Position numbers and translations under genes: made by a program
Part shown: positions 45,043 to 57,937 of the stretch, one piece after another
Layout: each line of letters begins with the position of its first letter
How positions within the stretch are numbered: the first letter of the stretch is position 1
NCBI GenBank assembly: GCA_011799875.1
Contig: CM022302.1
Location: 178,924,942 to 178,988,941 of the forward strand
DNA from: Thinopyrum elongatum
Lineage: Eukaryota > Streptophyta > Magnoliopsida > Poales > Poaceae
DNA length: 64,000 nt
Reading direction: 5' to 3'
Notes under the pieces: model-generated
The model's input: only the letters and a program-made list of their open reading frames with translations
The model's database searches: none
Told to the model about the DNA's origin: nothing

Positions 45043-45047
45043 CGCCA

Positions 45048-45640
45048 ACTATTGCTTCTACAACTATCGCTAACACATAGTGATAAAGTAAAGCAATTAC
45101 ATGGCGCTTGCACGTCATACAATAAAGAGACAACCCTAAGGCTCCTGCCGATTGTCGATATTACAAAACATGATCATCTCGTACATCAACATATATCACA
45201 TCATATCTTGACCATATCACATCACAACATGCTCTGCAAAAACAAGTTAGACGGCCTCTACTTTTTTGTTGCAAGTTTTACGTGGCTGCTACGGGCTTCT
45301 AGCAAGAACCGTTCTTACCTACGGCAAAAACCAGAATGGTGTTTCATCAAGTTTGCTGTTTTAACCTTCTTCAAGGACCGGCCGTAGTCAAATTCGATTC
45401 AACTAAAGTAAGAGAAACAGACACCCGCCAGCCACCTTTATGCAAAACTAGTTGCATGTCTGTCAGTGGAACCGGTCTCATGTGCGTGGACATGTAAGGT
45501 TGGTCCGGTCCGCTTCATCCCACGATACCGCCGAATCAAAATAAGACATTGGTGGTAAGTAGTGTGACTATCACCGCCCACAACTCTTTGTGTTCTACTC
45601 GTGCATATCATCTACGCATAGACCTGGCTCATGATGCCAC
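45048..45640 (-). other. Angela-1 leader, proximal half, with primer binding site
   Basis: The primer site is at 45621-45640 (minus: GTGGCATCATGAGCC), the methionine-initiator type used by BARE/Angela elements, with some mutations. The rest is untranslated leader up to the Gypsy-A insertion. No ORF is supported. Confidence 0.75.
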
Positions 45641-46068
45641 CGTTGGGAAATGTTGCATGGAAAACAAACAAAAAATTCTACGCACACACAAGATCTATCA
45701 AGGAGATGCATAGCAATGAGAGGGAGAGTGTGTCTACATACCCTCGTAGACCGTAAGCGGAAGCGTTTGACAATGCGGTTGATGTAGTCAAACTTCTTCG
45801 CGTTCCAACCGATCGAGCACCGAACATATGGCACCTCCGCGTTCAGTACATGTTCAGCTCGATGACGTCCTCCGCCTTCTTGATCCAGCAAGGCAGCGAG
45901 GTAGTGGATGAGTTCCGGCAGCATGACAGCGTGGTGATGGTGATGGTGAAGTGATCTCCAAAAGGCTTCACCTAAGCACTACGAAAATATGACCGGGGGT
46001 GTAAACGGTGGAGGGCGGCGCCGCACACGACTAAGACAATGTTCTGGTGTGCTAGGCGCCTCCCCTCC

Positions 46069-46163
<95 letters not shown>

Positions 46164-47163
46164 GGGGTGGAGGGAGCAGCCAGGAGGCGCCCCCAAGTAG
46201 GCCGAATCCTACTTGGGGTCCTCCCCAAAGTGGCGCCCCCCTGCCTTCTATAGGTGCGGGGGAAAGGCATGGGAGGGTAGCGCCCCCCTTCCTTTCTCCC
46301 ATGAGAGGGAAAGGCAGGAGGGGCTAGCCCTCCCCCTTTCCTTCCCTAGGGCTGGCCGGCCAGGCAGAGGGGTGCACCAGCCCCCTGTGGGCTGGTCTGT
46401 CCCTCCCTTGGCCCATTAAGCCATAACACCTATCGGGGGTGTCCGGAACCCCTTCCGGTGACCCGATGGCTACCCGGTGCATCCCGAAACCCTTCCGGTG
46501 TCCGAATACCATCGTCCTATATATCAATCTTTACCTCTCGACCATTTCGATACTCCTCGTCATGTCTGTGATCTCATTCGGGATTCCGAACAACATTCGG
46601 TCACCAAATCATATAACTCATATAACACTATATCGTCAACGAACGTTAAGCGTGCGGACCTTCGATACTCAGAGTGACAAATCCTAATCTCGATCTATGC
46701 CAACTCAACAAACGCCTTCGAAGATACCTGTAGAGCATATTTATAATCACCCAGTTATGTTGTGACATTTGATAGCACACAAGGTATTCCTCCGGTATCC
46801 GGGAGTTGCATAATCTCATAGTCGAAGGAATATGTATTTGACATGAAGAAAGCAATAGCAATAAAATGAACAATCATTATGCTAAGCTAACGGATGGGTC
46901 TTGTCCATCACATCATTCTCCTAATGATGTGATCCCGTTATCAAATGACAACACATGTCTATGGTTAGAAAACCTTAACCATCTTTGATCAACAAGCTAG
47001 TCTAGTAGAGGCTTACTAGGGACACAGTATTTGTTTATGCATTCACACATGTATTTTAAGTTTCCGATCAATAGAATTCTAGCATGAATAATAAACCTTT
47101 ATCATGATAAAGGAAATATAATAATAACCATTTTATTATTGCCTCTAGGGCATATTTCCATCA
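45641..47163 (-). repeat. Angela-1 5' LTR with internal deletion
   Basis: Minus-strand start TGATGGAAATATGCCCTAGA at 47163. The inner end reads CCCAACG at 45641, so the terminal CA is mutated. A deletion of about 330 bp lies at 46660/46661 relative to the left LTR (left bases 7961-8290). A (TA)n run of 90 bp sits at 46072-46161. Confidence 0.85.
46072..46161. repeat. (TA)n microsatellite
   Basis: About 45 TA units within the Angela-1 5' LTR. At the same LTR position Angela-2 (about 49589) has only a few units, so this array expanded after the copies diverged. Confidence 0.98.
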
Positions 47164-47169
47164 GACTAC

Positions 47170-47613
47170 ATGAAGATTTCCATGAGATACAATAGCACAG
47201 AAGGGCTCGTGGATGTATCAGAGGAGGTGAGGAAGAAGGCGACGGCTAAGGAGAAGCAGCCCATGAACCAACGCTATGGAACCCCAGGTAAGGGGATCCT
47301 GCCCATCGACATGCTGCTATGGGCAATGAAGGAGGCGGACTCCGGCAATGTTGGGCAGAGGCAACGGTGGGCAGCCCACCGCTATATCCCTCTGCCACAA
47401 GCTACGGCTCCAGCTGCTACGGGCAACGACGACGAGGACCTGCAGATCATCACCCCACCAGCACTGCCGGCTCGCCGAGGTCCTCCTCCCATCATCGTCA
47501 TCGATGAAGACGAAGAGGAGGTGCCAGAGCTACCACCTCCCACTCAAGTCAAGCAAGAGGTGCAATGGTCAGGACGCTTAGCAGGGCAGGAGCCTAACAA
47601 TCTGAAACTGTAA
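47170..47613 (+). CDS. Orphan ORF, function unknown
   Basis: 147 codons, with the frame open further upstream to the Angela-1 boundary at 47164. The first half is basic and compact (RYNSTEGLVDVSEEVRKK, KGILPIDMLLWAMKEAD). The second half is Pro- and Glu-rich (IIVIDEDEEEVPELPPPTQV). I recognise no family. The 5' part may have been cut off by the insertion of Angela-1, so this could be the last exon of a disrupted gene or of an older transposon. Base composition is more GC-rich than the AT-rich stretch after it, as for coding exons. Confidence 0.4.
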   Translation: MKISMRYNSTEGLVDVSEEVRKKATAKEKQPMNQRYGTPGKGILPIDMLLWAMKEADSGNVGQRQRWAAHRYIPLPQATAPAATGNDDEDLQIITPPALPARRGPPPIIVIDEDEEEVPELPPPTQVKQEVQWSGRLAGQEPNNLKL

Positions 47614-48258
47614 GGTTCAGATTCAGTTACATCAGTTATCACCAGTGTTTGCAAGCTCAGTGAGATTCAGTTCTGTCAGCGTTGTTCAGTGTTAACAAGT
47701 TTAGTGTTTAAGTGTCTTTGAAACATTTTCAATGTCTATGTGCTATCTATGTAAGACTAAATGCTATCTATGGGAGACTGAGTGTCTTTCAAAACTTTTG
47801 TCTGAACTTCTCTGAATTTTTCTGAACCTTTCTGAACTTGTTTAGATACTATTTAACTTTCTTGCAGGCTGTGATGAACCAATTTCTGAAGTAAACAGAT
47901 CTCAACAACAATTTATGATACAACACACAGAAATAAACTGCATCAGACTTAGATAATTTAGTTCTTAACTTAACTTAGTACCAGATCTCAGCATTAGGAT
48001 AATATTTGTGCAGTACAGATCAGGGGCAATCAGCTCCCCCCACACCAACCAAAAATAAACTGAACCCATTACAGTTCTTAGGCAGTTCAAAGACAATTCA
48101 TAGCTAATATTAATATTAAGATCCAAATTTGCATCAGACTGATCAGTCCTAGGCCAATTATATATATAGGCCTCATATTTACTTACCACCCATAGCTAGC
48201 ACTTCACTCCTCCATGACCACTTCTTTGATCTTGTCAAGCTTTTCCTTGCACCCATGA
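47614..48258. other. AT-rich single-copy-like stretch, possible 3' UTR of the orphan ORF
   Basis: Follows the stop at 47611-47613. It contains repeated TCTGAACxTxTCTGAA phrases near 47802-47842 and no supported ORF. Ends where the Angela-2 LTR starts. Confidence 0.4.
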
Positions 48259-49888
48259 TGAAGGCAATAAGCCCTAGGGGCAATAATAAAGTTGTTATTT
48301 TATATTTCCTTATTCATGATAAAGGTTTATTATTCATGCTAGAATTGTATTGATCAGAAACTTAAATACATGTGTGAATACATAAACAAATACCGTGTCC
48401 CTAGTAAGCCTCTACTAGACTAGCTCGTTGATCAAAGATGGTTAAGATTTCCTAACCATAGACATGTGTTGTCATTTGATAACGGGATCACATCATTAGG
48501 AGAATGATGTGATGGACAAGAACCATCCGTTAGCTTAGCATAATGATTGTTCAGTTTATTGCTATTGCTTTCTTCATGTCAAATACATATTCCTTCGACT
48601 ATGAGATTATGCAACTCCCGGATAACGGAGGAATACCTTGTGTGCTATCAAATGTCACAACATAACTGGGTGATCATAAAGATGGTCTACAGGTATCTCC
48701 GAAGGTGTTTGTTGAGTTGGCATAGATCGAGATTAGGATTTGTCACTCCGAGTATCGGAGAGGTATCTCTGGGCCCTCTCGGTAATACACATCATAAGAA
48801 GCCTTGCAAGCAAAGTGACTAATGAGTTAGTTACAGGATGATGTATTACAGAACGAGTAAAGAGACTTGCCAGTAACGAGATTGAACTAGGTATGAAGAT
48901 ACCGACGATCGAATCTCGGGCAAGTAACATATCGATGGACAAAGGGAATTGCGTATGTTGTCATAACAGTTCGACCGATAAAGATCTTTGTAGAATATAT
49001 AGGAGCCAATATGGGCATCCAGGTTCTGCTATTGGTTATTGACCGGAGAGGTGTCTCGGTCATGTCTACATAGTTCTCGAACCCGTAGGGTCCGAACGCT
49101 TAACGTTCGTTGACAATATAGTGTTATATGAGTTATATGATTTGGTGACCGACTATTGTTCGGAGTCCCGGATGAGATCACGGACATGACGAGGAGTCTC
49201 GAAATGGTCGAGAGGTAAAGATTGATATATAGGACAATGGTATTAGGACACCGGAAGGGTTTTGGGATGCACCGGGTAGCCATCGGATCACCGGAAGGGG
49301 TTCCGTACACCCCGGGTAGGTGTTATGGGCTTAATGGGCCAAGGGAGGGACAGGCCAGCCCACAGGGGGCTGGTGCACCCCTCTCTCTGGCCGGCCAGCC
49401 CTAGGGAAGGAAAGGGGGAGGGCTAGCCCCTCCTACCTTTCCCTCTCATGGAGAAAGAAAAGGGGGGCGCCACCCTCCCCTGCCTTTTCCCCGCACCTAT
49501 ATAAGGCAGGGGGCGCGGCTTGGAGGAGACCCCAAGTAGGATTCCTCCTACTTGGGCGCCCCCTTTGGCTGCTCCTCCCTCCCTCCCACCTATATATATG
49601 TGGGAGGGGGGGCGCCTAGCACACAACATACAATTGCCTAGCCGTATGCGGCGTCCCCTCCACCGTTTACACCCCCGGTCATATTTTCGTAGTGCTTAGG
49701 CGAAGCCCTGCGGAGATAGCTTCACCATCACCGTCACCTCACCGTCGTGCTACCGGAACTCATCCACTACCTCGCCGTCTTTTTGGATCAAGAAGGCGGA
49801 GGACGTCATCGAGCTGAACGCGTGCTGAACGCGTGCTGAACGCGGAGGTGCTGTACGTTCGGTGCTCGATCGGTTGGAACGAGAAGAA
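48259..49888 (+). repeat. Angela-2 5' LTR lacking its last 140 bp or so
   Basis: Starts TGAAGGCAATAAGCCCTAGG, a diverged Angela start. It reads through to GGAACGAGAAGAAG (49876-49889) and then jumps into leader sequence CAATAGTTGGTGAGACG. In Angela-1 the two points are separated by roughly 735 bp. Confidence 0.8.
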
Positions 49889-50536
49889 GCAATAGTTGGT
49901 GAGACGACCATGACGCAACGATGGAGATCAAGGTGTCGAGCAGGTGACGATGGAGATCATGATGATGCTTTGGAGATGGAGATCAAAAGCACAAGATGAT
50001 GATGGCCATATCTTGTCACATATTTTGATTGCATGTGATGTTTATCTTTTATGCATCTTATTTTGCTTAGAACGGCGGTAGCATTATAAGATGATCCCTT
50101 CACTAAATTTCAAGATAAAAGTGTTCTCCCCGAGTATGCATCATTGCCAAAGTTCATCATTTTGAAGCACCACATGATGATCGGGTGTGATAGACTCTAT
50201 GTTCACATACAACGGTTGTAAGACAGTTTTGCACGTGCAGAATACTTGGGTTAAACTTGACGAGCCTAGCATGTACAGTCATGGTCTCGGAACACTGGAG
50301 ACTGAAAGGTCAAACGTGAGTCATATAGTAGATATGATCAACATAGAGATGTTCACCATTGATGACTACCCCATCTCACGTGATGATCGGACATGGGCTA
50401 GTTGATTTGGATCACATATCACTTAGATGACTTGAGGGATGTCTATTTAGGTGGGAGTTCATTAGTAATTTGATTAATTGAACTTAATTTATCATGAACT
50501 TAGTCTTATAGTTTTGCATATCTATGTTGTAGATCA

Positions 50537-53452
50537 ATGGCCCGAGTTACCGTTCCCCTGAATTTTAATGCGTTCCTAGAGAAAGCTAAGTTGAAAGATG
50601 ATGGTAGCAACTGCACGGACTGGGTCCGTAACTTGAGGATTATCCTCATTGCTGCACAGAAGAATTATGTCCTTGATGCACCGCTAGGTGAAAGGCCTGC
50701 TGCAGGAGCTGAAGCTGATGTTATGAACGTATAGCAAGCTCGATCTGATGACTACTCGATAGTTCAGTGTGCCATGCTTTACGGCTTAGAACCGGGACTT
50801 CAAAGATGTTTTGAACATCATGGAGCATATGGGATGTTCCAGGAGTTGAAGTTAATATTTCAAGCAAATGCCCGGGTTGAGAGATATGAAGTCTCCAACA
50901 AGTTCTATATCTGCAAGATGGAGGAGAACAGTTCTGTCAGTGAACACATACTCAAAATGTCTGGGTATTATAATCACTTGACTCAGCTGGGAGTTAATCT
51001 TCCAGTTGATTGTGTTATTGACAGAGTTCTTCACTCACTGCCACCAAGCTACAAAGGCTTCGTGATGAACTATAATATGCAAGGGATGAACAAAACAATT
51101 CCCGAGCTCTTTGCAATGCTCAAGGCTGCGGAGGTAGAAATCAAGAAGGAGCATCAAGTGTTGATGGTTAACAAGACCACTAGTTTCAAGCAAAAGGGCA
51201 AGGGAAAGAAAGGGAACTTCAAAAAGAATGGCAAGCAAGTTGCCACTCCCGGGAAGAAGCCCAAAGCTGGAACCAAGCCTGACACAGAGTGCTTCTACTG
51301 CAAAGGGACTGGTCACTAGAAGCGGAACTGCCCCAAATACTTGGCGGATAAGAAGGATGGCAAAGTGAACAAAGGTATATTTGATATACATGTTATTGAT
51401 ATGTACCTTACTAATGCTCGTAGCAGCGCCTGGGTATTTGATACTGGTTCGGTTGCTCATATTTGTAACTCGAAACAGGAGCTGCGGAATAAACGAAGAT
51501 TGGCTAAGGACGAGGTGACGATGCGAGTCGGAAATGGTTCCAAGGTCGATGTTATCGCCGTCTGCACGCTACCTCTACATCTACCTTCGAGATTAATTTT
51601 AGACCAGAATAATTGTTATTTTGTGCCCGCGTTGAGCATGAACATTATATCTGGATCTTGTTTATTGCGAGATGTTTATTCATTTAAATCGGAGAATAAT
51701 GGTTGTTCTATTTATATGAGTAGTATATTTTATGGTCATGCACCCTTGAAGAGTGGTCTATTCTTGTTGAATCTCGATAGTAGTGATACACATATTCATG
51801 ATATTGATGCCAAAAGATGCAAAGTTGATAATGATAGTGCAACATACTTGTGGCACTGTCGTTTAGGTCATATTGGTGTAAAGCGCATGAAGAAACTCCA
51901 TACAGATGGACTTTTGGAATCACTTGATTATGAATCATTTGATACTTGCGAACCATGCCTCATGGGCAAGATGACTAAAACTCCGTTCTCCAGAACAATG
52001 GAGCGAGCTAATGACTTATTGGAAATAATACATACTGATGTATGCGGTCCGATGAGTGTTGAGGCACGTGGCGGTTATCGTTATTTTCTGACCTTCACAG
52101 ATGATTTGAGTAGATATGGGTATATCTACTTAATGAAACACAAGTCTGAAATATTTGAAAAGTTCAAAGAATTTCAGAGTGAAGTGGAGAATCATCATAA
52201 CAAGAAAATAAAGTTTCTACGATCTGATCGTGGAGGCGAATATTTGAGTTACGAGTTTTGACTTCATTTAAAACAATGTGGAATTGTTTCACAACTCACG
52301 CCACCTGGAACACCACAGCATAATGGTGTGTCCGAACATCGTAACCGTACTTTATTAGATATGGTGCGACCTATGATGTCTCTTACCGATTTACCACTAT
52401 TGTTTTGGGGTTATGCATTAGAGACAGCCGCATTCACGTTAAATAGGGCATCGTCTAAATCCGTTGATACGACACCGTATGAACTGTGGTTTGGCAAGAA
52501 ACCTAAGCTGTCATTTCTTAAAGTTTGGGGTTGCGACACTTATGTCAAAAGGCTTCAGCCTGACAAGCTCGAATCGAAATCAGAGAAGTGCGTCTTCATA
52601 GGATACCCTAAGGAAACAATTGGATACACCTTCTACCACAGATCCAAAGGCAAGATCTTTGTTGCCAAGAATGGAACCTTTCTAGAGAAGGTGTTTCTCT
52701 CGAAAGAAGTGAGTGGGAGGAAAGTAGAACTTGATGAGGTAATTGTACCTTCTTCCGAATTGGAAAGTAGCACATCAGAGAAATCCGTTCCCGTGATGCC
52801 TACACCAACTAGAGAGGAAGCAAATGATAATGATCATGAAACTTCAGATCAAGTTGCTACTGAACCTCGTAGGTCGACCAGAGCACGATCCGCACCAGAG
52901 TGGTATGGTAATCCTGTCCTGGAAGTCATGTTACTAGACCAAGGCGAACCTACAAACTATGAAGAAGTTATAATGAGCCCAGATTCTGATAAATGGCTTG
53001 AGGCCATGAAATCTGAGATAGGATCCATGTATGAGAACAAAGTATGGACTTTGGTGGACTTTTTCGTTGATCGACAAGCCATTGAGAATAAATGGATCTT
53101 CAAGAAGAAGACCGACACTAATGGTAATGTTACTGTCTACAACGCTCGACTTGTCGCAAAAGGTTTTTGACAAGTTCAAGGAGTTGACTATGATGAGACT
53201 TTCTCACCCGTAGCAATGCTTAAGTCTGTCCGAATCATGTTAGCAATTGCCGAATTTTATAATTATGAAATCTGGCAAATGGATGTCAAAACTGCATTCC
53301 TTAATGGATTTCTTAAAGAAGAGTTGTATATGATGCAACCAGAAGGTTTTGTTGATCCTAAAGGTGCTAACAAAGTGTGCAAGCTTCTGCGATGCATCTA
53401 TGGACTGGTGCAAGCATCTCGGAGTTGGAATATATGCTTTGATGAGGTGATC
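50537..53452 (+). pseudogene. Angela-2 gag-pol (Copia), truncated
   Basis: ATG at 50537 (MARVTVPLNFNAFLEKAK). One frame runs through gag, protease and integrase with only a few stops: TAG 50732-50734, TAG at 51317 within the zinc knuckle region (CFYCKGTGH), TGA at 52259, TGA at 53168. Protease keeps the DTG triad (about 51440). The integrase zinc motif (HCRLGHIGVKRM, CEPCLMGK) and core with DRGGEY (about 52230) are present. RT starts near 53030 (WIFKKKTDTNGNVTVYNARL) and is cut at 53452 before YVDD. Better preserved than Angela-1. Confidence 0.85.
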
Positions 53453-55429
53453 TCATGACCCACAAGTATAGGGGATCTATCGTAGTACTTTCAATAAGTA
53501 AGAGTGTCAAACCCAACGAGGAGCAGAAGGAAATGACAAGCGGTTTTCAGCAAGGTATTCTCTGCAAGCACTGAAATTATCGGTAACAGATAGTTGTGTG
53601 ATAAGATAATTCGTAATGGGTAACAAGTAACAAAAGTAACTAAGGTGCAGCAAGGTGGCCCAATCCTTTTTGTAGCAAAGGACAAGCCTGGACAAACTCT
53701 TATATAAAGCAAAGCACTCCCGTGGACACATGGGTATTACTGTCAAGCTAGTTTTCATCATGCTCATATGATTCGCGTTCGTTACTTTGATAATTTGATA
53801 TGTGGGTGGACCGGTGCTTGGGTGTTGCCCTTACTTGGACAAGCCTCCCACTTATGATTAACCCCTCTAACAAGCATCCGCAACTACAAAAGAAGAATTA
53901 AGATAAATCTAACCATAGCATGAAACATATGGATCCAAATCAGCCCCTTACGAAGCAACGCATAAACTAGGGTTTAAGCTTCTGTCACTCTAGCAACCCA
54001 TCATCTACTTATTACTTCCCAATGCCTTCCCCTAGGCCCAAATCATGGTGAAGTGTCATGTAGTTGACGTTCACATAACACCACTAGAGGAAAGACAACA
54101 TACATCTCATCAAAATATCGAACGAATACCAAATTCACTTGATTACTTATAACAAGACTTCTCCCATGTCCTCAGGAACAAACGTAACTACTCACAAAGC
54201 ATATTCATGTTCATAATCAAAGGGGTATTGAATAGCATTAAGGATCTGAACAGATGATCTTCCACCGAATAAACCAACTAGCATCAACTACAAGGAGTAA
54301 TCAACACTAATAGCAACCCACAGGTACCAATCTGAGGTTTTGAGACAAAGATCGGATACAAGAGATGAATTAGAGTTTGAGAGGAGATGGTGCTGGTGAA
54401 GATGTTGATGGAGATTGACCCCCTCTCGACGAGAGGATTGTTGGTGATGATGGCTTCGATTTCCCCCTCCCGGAGGGAAGTTTCTCCGGCAGAACAGCTC
54501 CGCCGGAGCCCTAGATTGGTTCTGCCCAGGTTCCGCCTCGAGACGGCGGTGCCTCATCCCGAAAGCTTCCTTCTGATTTTTTCCAGGTCAAAACACATCA
54601 TATAGCAGAAGATGGGCGTTGGGGGCCTGCCAGGTGGCCTACAAGGCAGGGAGGCGCGCCTCCCACCCTTGTGGCTGCCTGGTGGGTCCCCTCAGGTGCT
54701 TTCTTCGCCCAATATTTTTTATATATTCCAAAATAATTCTCTGTGAAGTTTCAGGACTTTTGGAGTTGTGCAGAATAGGTCTCTCAGATTTGCTCCTTTT
54801 CCAGCCCAGAATTCCAACTGCCGGCATTCTCCCTCTTCATAGAAACCTTGTAAAATAAGAGAGAAAAGGCATAAGTATTGTGCTCGAATGTGTAATAACA
54901 GGCCATAATGCAATAAATATCAATATAAAAGCATGATGCAAAATGGACGTATCAACTCCCCCAAGCTTAGACCTCGCTTGTCCTCAAGCGAAAGCCGAAA
55001 CTGAAAAATATGTCCACATGTTTAGAGATACAGGTGTCGATAAAATAAAATACGGACATGAGGACATCATGATCATCTTTAGAACAGCAACAAATATTGT
55101 CATATAATTTCTTATGCTAAAGTAACAATTCATTCACAAGGTAAAGTATGAATCAGAAATTTCATTGAAAACCAACAAACTATGATCTCAGGCATTGAAG
55201 CAATTGCAATTTATCATAACATCGGAAAGAGTCAATTCAAGAGCTTTTCAGCAAGTCACATACTCAACTATCATTTAATCTTTCACAATTTCTAACACTC
55301 ACACGATACTTATGGGTTCGAAGCCTCAGTCGGACACAGAGAAAGATAGGGGCTTATAGTTTCGCCTCCCAACCTTTTACCTCAAGGGTAATGTCAACAA
55401 TAATACTTTATGATAACCTACATCCGAGT

Positions 55430-55471
<42 letters not shown>

Positions 55472-56430
55472 CTGGATCCTTCTCCAACACATAGTGCTTG
55501 CCAAAAGAAAAAGTATAAAAAGGAAAGGTGAAGATCACCATGACTCTTGTATAAGGTTAGAAGATAAAAGTAAAAGATAGGCCCTTCGCAGAGGGAAGCA
55601 GAGGTTGTCATGCGCTTTTATTGTTGGATGTACAAAATCTTAATGCAAAAGAACGTCACTTTATATTGCCGCTTGTGATAAAGAACTTTACTATGCAGTC
55701 CGTTGCTTTTATTTCTTCCATACCACAAGTTCGTATAAAGCTTATTTTCTTCACACTAATAGATCATACATATTTAAAGAGCAATTTTTATTGCTTGCAC
55801 CGATGACAACTTACTTGAAGGATCTTACTCAATCCATAGGTAGGTATGGTGGACTCTCATGGCAAAACTAGTTTAAGGGATATTTGGATGCACAAGTAGT
55901 ATCTCTACTTGGTGCAAAAGATTTGCCTAGCAAAAGAGGGAAAAGCAAGCTCAACATGTTGGAGAATCCAAGACACTATAACTTCTATCCAGATATAAGA
56001 AAACATAACCCATTTTGTTGTCTTCCTTGTCCAACATCAACTTTTTAGCGTGTCATATTTTAATGAGTGCTCACAAATACAAAAGATGTCCAAGATAGTA
56101 TATTTATATGTGAAACCTCTCTTTCTTTATTACTTCCTATTAATTGCAACAATGACCAAAACTATGTTTGTCAACTCTCAACAACTTTTATTCATCATAC
56201 TCTTTATATGTGAAGTCATTACTCTCCATAAGATCATTATACGATCTTCTTATTTATTTTTATTGTTTCTTTTATTTATTCCCTCAAGATCATAGCAAGA
56301 AAGCAAAGCCCTCAACTCAAAACTACTCTTTATTAAATATCTCTCGGACTCGGTTACATAGAGGGAACATAAAGCAAAACTCAAGCTAGATCATATTAAA
56401 AACTTTTATTCTACTACATAAGGATATAAC
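53453..56430 (-). mobile_element. Athila-like Gypsy element, 3' end (LTR plus internal non-coding region)
   Basis: LTR 53453-54954: on the minus strand it starts TGATACGTCCATTTTGCATC at 54954. The polypurine tract AGCTTGGGGGAGT lies just upstream of it (54955-54967), as in Triticeae Athila-type elements. 54968-56430 is AT-rich internal sequence without coding potential, which such elements have between pol and the 3' LTR. The remaining body lies beyond Angela-3. The outer LTR end reads TCATGACCC rather than TG..., one base off the norm. Confidence 0.72.
55432..55465. repeat. (TA)n microsatellite
   Basis: About 17 TA units in the non-coding part of the Athila-like element. Confidence 0.97.
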
Positions 56431-57029
56431 TGAAGGAAATATGCCCTAGAGGCAATAATAAAGTTGTTATTTTATATTTCCTTATTCATGATAAAAGTTT
56501 ATTATTCATGCTAGAATTGTATTGATCGGAAACCTAAATACATGTGTGAATACCTAAACAAATATCGTGTCCCTAGTAAGCCTCTACTAGACTAGCTCGT
56601 TGATCAAAGATGGTTAAGGTTTCCTAACCATAGACATGTGTTGTCATTTGATAACGGGATCACATCATTAGGAGAATGATGTGATGGACAAGACCCATCC
56701 CTTAGCTTAGCATAATGATCGTTCAGTTTTATTGCTATTGCTTTCTTCATGTCAAATACATATTCCTTCGACTATGAGATTATGCAACTCCCGGATACCG
56801 GAGGAATACCTTGTGTGCTATCAAACGTCACAACGTAATTGGGTGATCATAAAGATGCTCTACAGGTATCTCTGAAGGTTTTTGTGGAGTTGGCATAGAT
56901 CGAAATTAGGATTTGTCACTCCCAGTATCGGAGAGGTATCTCTAGGCCCTCTCGGTAATACACATCATAAGCTTGCAAGCAAATGACTAAGGAGTTAGTC
57001 ACGAGGTGATGTATTACGGAACGAGTAAA
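56431..57029 (+). mobile_element. Angela-3 LTR, 5' part only
   Basis: Starts TGAAGGAAATATGCCCTAGA at 56431 inside the Athila-like element and follows Angela-2 closely up to GAACGAGTAAA, where a CACTG-ended element begins. The rest of the LTR is not found before 64000. Confidence 0.85.
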
Positions 57030-57937
57030 CACTGGTGCAATGAGGTGCTATACAAACGGTTTTTAACCCCTTTCCGCGATGGCATTCTGAACCGTCACCT
57101 AGTGAGTGACTGTGATAGGGGGGTCCTTCCCACACGACCCAGAAACCGTCGGGGATATGCCCTCCTGGCACACACGCTCGGCAAAATGAGGTCGTGTGCG
57201 ACCGGCGAGCGATCAAATACGGTTATACGTACAGTAGTGCTAAAAAAATACAATCATACAGGCGAAATCGTTTCCGGTCGTAAGTACATCCCACACAGTC
57301 AGTCCCCGCTAAATGTTTCCGTTCGTATATACATCCCACACGGTCGCTCCAAGGAAAACGTTTCTGTTCGCAGGTACATCACACACAATTTTCCCCGTTA
57401 AATCATTTGTGATAGCGTTGCCATTGCACACGATATTAACAATTTTACCATTTGCGTTATTGAATGCATCACACATGGTGCGTAGAAGAAACTGTGTGGC
57501 AAAGGCTGTCCATCACACACAGTTTTTATGTGGTAAATGTTTGCGCAATGTGGCCTAACGCAAACAGTTTTCAAGAGGATGTCGTGTGTGATTGTTCATT
57601 GATCCAACACGGTTTATTCCTAGCAACTGTGTGCGTTGCCTGAGGTCATCGCCCACGGTGTTTTCTCAATAACCATTTGCAATAGAAAAACCCAATTAGC
57701 AGGCTAATTGGCCATTAGCAGGCTAATTGCCCTATTATTAATAATCCATTTATTAATCTAATTGACATTCATATTAAGCACATAATATATTTCATTTCCA
57801 TATTAAGGAAGCAAGATTTCATAATTGAAATACATCAGAGTACAACATCATATAGCTTTAGCACTCAGCTACCCCATTACACAACTGCACCAGCACCAAG
57901 TTTCACATGAAACATCTAGAACCTTTCGAAATTAGCA

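Larger units (their letters stand above)
7521..47163 (-). mobile_element. Angela/BARE-type Copia retrotransposon (Angela-1), split by nested Gypsy elements
   Basis: A minus-strand Copia with its 5' LTR on the right (45641-47163), primer site at 45621-45640, leader 45048-45640 continuing at 13274-12640, gag-pol remnant 12633-8966, polypurine tract at about 8792-8806 and 3' LTR 8791-7521. The leader is cut by Gypsy-A (13275-45042). The split is exact: CGCCA stands on both sides, and the second Angela copy at 49890-49960 carries the uninterrupted sequence. The left LTR lacks about 590 bp of its outer end. Confidence 0.85.
48259..53452 (+). mobile_element. Angela-2: Copia retrotransposon, 3' part replaced by an Athila-like insertion
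   Basis: 5' LTR from 48259, leader from about 49890, gag-pol 50537-53452. It breaks off within the RT domain at GATGAGGTGATC, where Angela-1 continues with AAAGCATATGG, because another LTR element is inserted. The LTR/leader junction carries a deletion that removed the LTR end and the primer site. Confidence 0.85.

Noticed and set aside
45979..46327. ORFs with long Ile-Tyr repeats
   Set aside because: Translation of the (TA)n microsatellite in the Angela-1 LTR.
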